A stretch of 10,177 nt of DNA from VFZL01 sp046734915 (lineage in GTDB: Bacteria > Acidobacteriota > Vicinamibacteria > Vicinamibacterales > CAVVIG01), in the NCBI GenBank assembly GCA_046734915.1, contig JBKPSC010000284.1:1-10177 (forward strand), in the 5' to 3' direction. Below are positions 6,952 through 10,177 of the stretch, one piece after another. The translations under genes and the position numbers were made by a program. The notes beneath the pieces are model-generated. The model was not told the DNA's origin. It worked only from the letters and a program-made list of their open reading frames with translations, and did not search any database. Each line of letters begins with the position of its first letter. Position 1 is the stretch's first letter.

Positions 6952-7398
6952 CCTTCCGCCGCGTCTGTCTAAGATTGCATGAGCTGTTGCGGTTCGTTAG
7001 CCAATACGCGCGCGACCCGCCTCACTGAGGTATGGCGTGAGTCACACGGCCCTCTAGTTCATCGGTGACCTCCCCGGGTTTACTCCGCAGATCGCCCAGC
7101 TGGTTGCGGAGCCGCGCGACGAGGAGGTCCTGAAGCGACTGCTCGTTACCTCCAGATCGGAACGAGAGCATCGGACGAAATGGGCGCCGGTGTGTCTGCC
7201 GGTAGCGCCGCCCAGTCCGGTCCCGAAAATGATGCCCTGCTCGTGGGCCGATACGGGCGCGGTGCTTCCCGCCGACAAGGTTTGTCACGTTGCGCTTCAA
7301 CTTCATGGATCCGCGGAAGCGCTCCCGGGGCTCAACGGTTTTCTTCCGCGACCTGGAACGACACAGGATCTAATGTGGAGTCGATCTGAGGTCCCTGC
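6952..7398. other. Intergenic region without an intact gene; possible coding remnant
   Basis: No frame here has both a plausible start and family-like content. The plus-strand frame from 7058 to 7402 is open after a TAG at 7055-7057, and its first part reads like real protein (FIGDLPGFTPQIAQLVAEPR, then DEEVLKRLLV) with GC-rich third positions. It has no ATG; the first usable start is a GTG at 7190, past the convincing part. In the codons before the TAG the frame reads YGVSHTAL. The frame overlaps the ATG of the next gene (ATGA at 7399-7402). The simplest reading is a decayed gene fragment; chance reading through GC-rich DNA is the alternative. I cannot assign a family. Confidence 0.3.
7369..7374 (+). 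promoter_or_regulatory. Weak -10-like box before the HEAT-repeat gene
   Basis: TCTAAT matches the sigma-70 -10 consensus at five of six positions, 24 bases before ATG 7399. No good -35 hexamer sits at the correct distance. The GAGG ribosome-binding site (7388-7391) would remain in the short transcript leader. Confidence 0.2.
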
Positions 7399-8454
7399 AT
7401 GAAATCGTTGAGGCGCGGCATACTGCTCACACTCGTCTTCGGAGTGATCACGTCAGCAGCGCGTTCTGCGGAAGCGTCGGAATGCCTAATCACCTCGCTG
7501 TCCAACATGGTCGAGGCGTCGGACCTCATCTTCGTCGCGACGGTGCTTGACGAGATTTCGGATTATGTGCAGGTGAACGAGACACTGAAAGGCAAAGTCT
7601 CCGACACCGGTTTTTGGTTGCACCCCTTCGCCCGGAACCAATGCTGGAGCGTTTCGTCTCCCTGGATCGCCGGCGACAAGATTCTTGTTCTCGCACACGA
7701 AGGTGCTGATGCGAGGTCGGTGACCCAGTTACCGATCCACGAGGGGCGCCTCGAGGTCCAGCAATACATCGCGAAGCGGCCGCTGTCGGACTACAAGTCG
7801 ACTATTCGCACGCTCGTTCGCTTGCAGGCCGAGGCGCGAGTGGGCGGACCTGAGGCCAGGACCGCCTTCGAGGAGGCGGCTAGATCCTCTGACCCGCACG
7901 TCCGCATCTGGGCCTTCTCCTCAGGCCCCTCGCACATGTCCAAACCGACCCCCACGCTCGCAAGAGCGCTGATCAGGGCATGGACAGGCGATGGCGTGCC
8001 TGTAGATAGAGGCGCCATCCTTAACGCCATCGGTCGCTGGCGGATTCGCGAAGCCGTGCCGCTGTTACTGGCCGGCCTTCGGACAGGGACCGTGAACGAG
8101 CGCTGTAATTTAGCCCTGACGCTCGGAACGATGAAGGATCTTTCGGTTGCAGAGAGTCTGCGGAACGTCGCGGCAAGCGACCCATCGCCAGTCGTGCGAG
8201 GCGCCGCGTACCACGGACTGGCCAGCCTTCTTGGTCCCGACTCGCTGTCGGACCTGGCTCGTGGAAAGGCCGATCACCACGAAACCGTGAGGGCCGCAGT
8301 TGCCAGCGCCGCGACCGGCCTGATTGACCTCGAATCCGATCCTTTCCTAAGAGCCGTCGTGCTGTCCCTTCTTGACGATCTGTCTCGTGACTCCAGTCTC
8401 AGGGTTCGGCGAGCTGCCACTGACTACCTGAAATGGCTAGAAGAGCATCGCTGA
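7399..8454 (+). CDS. Exported protein with NTR-like N-terminal region and HEAT-type repeats
   Basis: The predicted protein has 351 residues. ATG 7399 has GAGG (7388-7391) 7 bases upstream. Residues 1-26 are a signal peptide (MKSLRRG, hydrophobic 8-21, likely cleavage after A-E-A). Residues about 27-130 resemble the small beta domain of TIMP/netrin-like exported bacterial proteins: Cys29, then ASDLIFVATVLDE, VNETLKGKV, Cys82 and WIAGDKILVLAHEG; the two cysteines may pair. Residues about 135-351 are alpha-helical repeats with HEAT/PBS-lyase-like signatures (REAVPLLLAGLRTG, LSVAESLRNVAASDPSPVVRGAAYHGLASLL, FLRAVVLSLLDDLSRDSSLRVRRAATDYLKWL). HEAT repeats bind proteins. It is probably a periplasmic scaffold or inhibitor-like protein; partner unknown. 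The NTR assignment is tentative, the HEAT assignment firmer. Confidence 0.8.
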   Translation: MKSLRRGILLTLVFGVITSAARSAEASECLITSLSNMVEASDLIFVATVLDEISDYVQVNETLKGKVSDTGFWLHPFARNQCWSVSSPWIAGDKILVLAHEGADARSVTQLPIHEGRLEVQQYIAKRPLSDYKSTIRTLVRLQAEARVGGPEARTAFEEAARSSDPHVRIWAFSSGPSHMSKPTPTLARALIRAWTGDGVPVDRGAILNAIGRWRIREAVPLLLAGLRTGTVNERCNLALTLGTMKDLSVAESLRNVAASDPSPVVRGAAYHGLASLLGPDSLSDLARGKADHHETVRAAVASAATGLIDLESDPFLRAVVLSLLDDLSRDSSLRVRRAATDYLKWLEEHR

Positions 8455-8468
8455 CACGAGTCCGAGGC

Positions 8469-8515
8469 GGCGTCTCACACGGAAGCCGGCAACGGTTGTT
8501 TCATGGCGAGACGCC
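8469..8515 (+). terminator. Stem-loop downstream of the HEAT-repeat gene
   Basis: GGCGTCTC (8469-8476) and GAGACGCC (8508-8515) are perfect 8-bp inverted repeats with a 31-base loop, starting 15 bases after the stop at 8454. No T-run follows. It may end the transcript, but the long loop makes it weak evidence. Confidence 0.3.
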
Positions 8516-8562
8516 CCAAGCCCTCGCTAAGGCGTGTGTCGGAAACGCGATCCGCGTGACGA

Positions 8563-8585
8563 GTCACTGATCGCGTCGCAGTGAC
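8563..8585. promoter_or_regulatory. Operator-like dyad over the -35 position
   Basis: GTCACTG (8563-8569) and CAGTGAC (8579-8585) are perfect 7-bp inverted repeats with a 9-base spacer. The centre (8574) falls where the -35 hexamer of the TATAAT at 8595-8600 would lie (8572-8577), and that hexamer is poor (CGCGTC). This is a typical place for repressor exclusion, or for an activator replacing a weak -35. The binding protein is unknown. Confidence 0.4.
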
Positions 8586-8594
8586 GCGCCTCGA

Positions 8595-8600
8595 TATAAT
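8595..8600 (+). promoter_or_regulatory. Consensus -10 box for the FAD oxidoreductase gene
   Basis: A perfect TATAAT stands out in GC-rich DNA, 110 bases before ATG 8711. Transcription would start near 8607 and give a leader of about 100 bases. No matching -35 hexamer is seen, which fits regulated use. Confidence 0.45.
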
Positions 8601-8710
8601 CCCTGTCGTCTGGCACTGACACTTTCTCATAGACCACAGCCACGCGGTCGGTTTGCCATCAACGCCGCGCGTTCGCCCTGCTGTGAGGCGGGCATTACGA
8701 GGAGAACGTC

Positions 8711-9907
8711 ATGGACGTGGACGTGATCACCATAGGTGGCGGCCTTGGCGGGTCGACGCTGGCGTCAGCGGTTGCCCGCAGCGGCCGCCGCGTGCTGGTG
8801 CTCGAGCGCGAGAAGGAGTTCAAGGACCGCGTGCGGGGAGAGAACATGCTGCCGTGGGGCGTCGCGGCCGCGCGACGGCTCGGCGTGGTCGACGAGCTGT
8901 TGGCCGCGGGCGGTCATCAAGTGCCCTTCTTCAATGTCTATTTCATGGGCACGCAAACCGACCACAGACCGTTTCCGACGACGACGCCCACCGGGGAAGC
9001 GTCGCTGAACATGTACCATCCGGATCTGCAGGAGACCCTGCTCGCAGTGGCCGCCCACGCAGGCGCGGAGGTGATGCGCGGCGCCGACGTTCAGTCGATC
9101 GCTGAACAAGAGGGAGGCTGGAAGCTCACGTTTCGCGACAACGGGGAGGCACAAACCATCACCGCGCGGCTTGTCGTCGGTGCCGACGGGCGCTTCTCGG
9201 CGGTGCGGCAGATGGGCGGCTTCACCGTCCGGCGCGATCCCGACAACCTGCGGATTGCGGGGACGCTCGTGGAGGGCACGAAAGTGCCCGACGATGGTGT
9301 CCACTTTTGTCTAGGCCCAGGGTTTTCGACGTTCATTGCGCCGCTTGGCCACGGGCGCGCGCGCGTCTACTTCATTTATCCGGGAGCGTTGGGCGACCGC
9401 AAGCTCAGTGGCAAGGCTAAAGTCGGAGAGTTCCTCGATGGATGCCGCGCAACGAACGTTCCGTCCGACTGGTTCGACAGGGTGAGCGTGGTCGGCCCGC
9501 TGGCCGAGTTCGAGGGTGCGGACCATTGGGTCTGCTCACCAGGCAAACCCGGCCTTGCCTTGATCGGTGACGCCGCCGGCGCCACCGATCCGAGTTGGGG
9601 CTGCGGTCTGTCCAAGACGCTGGTCGATGTGGAGACCCTCGCCGGCCAACTGGCCGAGAGCGACGACTGGAACGCCGCGCTGCGGCGATATGCGGCGAAA
9701 CACGACGACTACTTCGGCAAGCTTCACGACGTGCTTTCCTGGTGGACACAACTCATCTGGGCCGCCGGCCCGGAAGCGGACGCCCGTCGAGCGCGGGTGT
9801 TGCCTCGCATGCAGCAGGATCCGACGGGTTTCCCGGATCCAGCCGGACAAGGCCCGTTCGGGCCCTGCGACGAACGTGCGCGCCGCCTGATCCTCGGTGA
9901 GGAATAG
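8711..9907 (+). CDS. FAD-dependent oxidoreductase, PHBH/geranylgeranyl-reductase-like
   Basis: The predicted protein has 398 residues, a normal length for the family. ATG 8711 has GAGGAG (8699-8704) 6 bases upstream. Hallmarks are all present: the N-terminal Rossmann motif GGGLGG (residues 9-14) with Glu32 at the end of strand 2 for the FAD ribose; RGENMLPWG at 42-50; the GADGR motif (157-161), typical of group A flavoprotein monooxygenases; and GLALIGDAAGATDP (281-294), the second FAD-phosphate motif, followed by SWGCGLSKTL. It should be a soluble FAD enzyme using NAD(P)H, acting as hydroxylase or reductase on a small lipophilic or aromatic substrate; the substrate cannot be read from sequence. 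No ferredoxin, reductase partner or biosynthetic cluster lies beside it. The upstream dyad suggests induced expression. A short stem (TGAGGA/TCCTCA, 9898-9913) straddles the stop codon. Confidence 0.88.
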   Translation: MDVDVITIGGGLGGSTLASAVARSGRRVLVLEREKEFKDRVRGENMLPWGVAAARRLGVVDELLAAGGHQVPFFNVYFMGTQTDHRPFPTTTPTGEASLNMYHPDLQETLLAVAAHAGAEVMRGADVQSIAEQEGGWKLTFRDNGEAQTITARLVVGADGRFSAVRQMGGFTVRRDPDNLRIAGTLVEGTKVPDDGVHFCLGPGFSTFIAPLGHGRARVYFIYPGALGDRKLSGKAKVGEFLDGCRATNVPSDWFDRVSVVGPLAEFEGADHWVCSPGKPGLALIGDAAGATDPSWGCGLSKTLVDVETLAGQLAESDDWNAALRRYAAKHDDYFGKLHDVLSWWTQLIWAAGPEADARRARVLPRMQQDPTGFPDPAGQGPFGPCDERARRLILGEE

Positions 9908-9973
9908 TCCTCAGGACGAATCGACCACCTCGACACACGCGAGTCGGCAGCTGATCCGCAAGTCCGCGCTCTC

Positions 9974-10002
9974 TTGACATGCCATCGTCATTGCATAACA
10001 AT
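9974..10002 (+). promoter_or_regulatory. Sigma-70-type promoter of the ArsR-family gene
   Basis: A perfect TTGACA (9974-9979) is followed after 17 bases by AACAAT (9997-10002), which matches the -10 consensus at four of six positions. The -10 lies inside the left arm of the large dyad, so a bound repressor would block it. Transcription would begin near 10009, leaving a very short leader. Confidence 0.5.
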
Positions 10003-10029
10003 TCGGTTATTGAACCGATTGGCTATGCA
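9992..10029. promoter_or_regulatory. 38-bp near-palindrome, probable ArsR operator
   Basis: Two 17-base arms (9992-10008 and 10013-10029) match at 14 of 17 positions around a 4-base centre, ATTG. The outer TGCATA/TATGCA and inner CGGTT/AACCG blocks are perfect. It covers the -10 region, the likely transcription start and the first ATG (10025). ArsR repressors bind AT-rich inverted repeats in their own promoters, so autoregulation is the natural reading. Confidence 0.6.
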
Positions 10030-10177
10030 TATGCCAATGTCCGATCGCCTGGATGCCACATTTCTCGCGTTGGCCGATCCGACGCGGCGCGCCATTCTGG
10101 CTCGCCTCGCGCGCGGCGAGGCCTCGGTGACGGAGCTCGCGGAACCGTTCGCGATCAGTCAGCCCGCGATCTCGAAG
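10025..10177 (+). CDS. ArsR-family winged-helix repressor, 3'-truncated by window edge
   Basis: Fifty-one codons are visible before the window ends. Three in-frame ATGs occur at 10025, 10031 and 10037. None has a good Shine-Dalgarno sequence; 10037 lies just beyond the operator dyad and gives MSDRLDATF, a common kind of N-terminus for the family, so it may be the true start. The visible part, LDATFLALADPTRRAILARL then ASVTELAEPFAISQPAISK, is the first helix and the start of the recognition helix-turn-helix of an ArsR/SmtB repressor. It is the subgroup usually found directly upstream of an SRPBCC (AHSA1-like) gene and lacking metal sites; that neighbour would lie past the window. The N-terminal part shows no CxC metal motif. 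It likely represses its own promoter through the dyad at 9992-10029. Confidence 0.85.
   Translation, partial: MHMPMSDRLDATFLALADPTRRAILARLARGEASVTELAEPFAISQPAISK

Noticed and set aside
7022..7306. Minus-strand open frame (94 codons) in the 6952-7398 gap
   Set aside because: Arg-rich translation without family features; the plus-strand frame in the same place looks more protein-like.
8545..8557. ACGCG-ATC-CGCGT hairpin
   Set aside because: Five base pairs with a three-base loop is common by chance in GC-rich DNA and it has no placement suggesting a role.

Overview
The window is GC-rich DNA with loosely spaced genes and many exported or membrane proteins. I could assign no gene a core housekeeping function, and I see no tRNA, rRNA, insertion sequence, CRISPR array or phage module. 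The style (small secreted proteins with a VTVTGCL motif behind a Pro/Thr-rich linker, a Big2-type lipoprotein, a secreted HEAT-repeat protein, an ArsR regulator of the type found beside SRPBCC genes) suggests an environmental bacterium, most likely Acidobacteriota or a similar soil lineage. That placement is inference; no marker gene is present.

Layout. (1) 2-502: 3' part of an unrecognised helical protein, cut by the window edge. (2) 672-1720: two co-directional genes 14 bases apart, a secreted glycine-zipper protein and a lipoprotein with a bacterial Ig-like (Big2) domain. A 10-bp hairpin at 1740-1766 separates them from a convergent gene. (3) 1773-2324, minus strand: a secreted acidobacterial-type 'VTVTGCL' protein whose Shine-Dalgarno sequence can be sequestered in a strong hairpin. 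(4) 2325-2794: divergent control region with several short perfect dyads. (5) 2795-6895: the centrepiece, a 1366-residue multi-pass membrane protein with three extracytoplasmic sensor regions (one a clear double-Cache domain), a cytoplasmic NTPase-like domain with a degenerate P-loop, a winged-helix-like segment and a C-terminal membrane hairpin. A hairpin follows it. (6) 6952-7398: no intact gene, but a short coding-like stretch in a frame lacking a start, perhaps a gene remnant. (7) 7399-8454: secreted protein with an NTR-like N-terminal region and C-terminal HEAT-type repeats. (8) 8563-9907: an operator-like dyad, a consensus -10 box and an FAD-dependent oxidoreductase. (9) 9974-10177: promoter, a 38-bp near-palindrome, and the first 51 codons of an ArsR-family repressor running off the window.

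The genes do not form one evident pathway. The best candidate for an undescribed system is the giant Cache/NTPase-like membrane protein. Its architecture is that of a membrane-anchored signal receiver, but no dedicated partner gene is visible in either direction. The other notable signals are regulatory: the ribosome-binding-site hairpin at 2329-2348, the dyad over the -35 position at 8563-8585, and the palindrome over the ArsR promoter and first start codon at 9992-10029.
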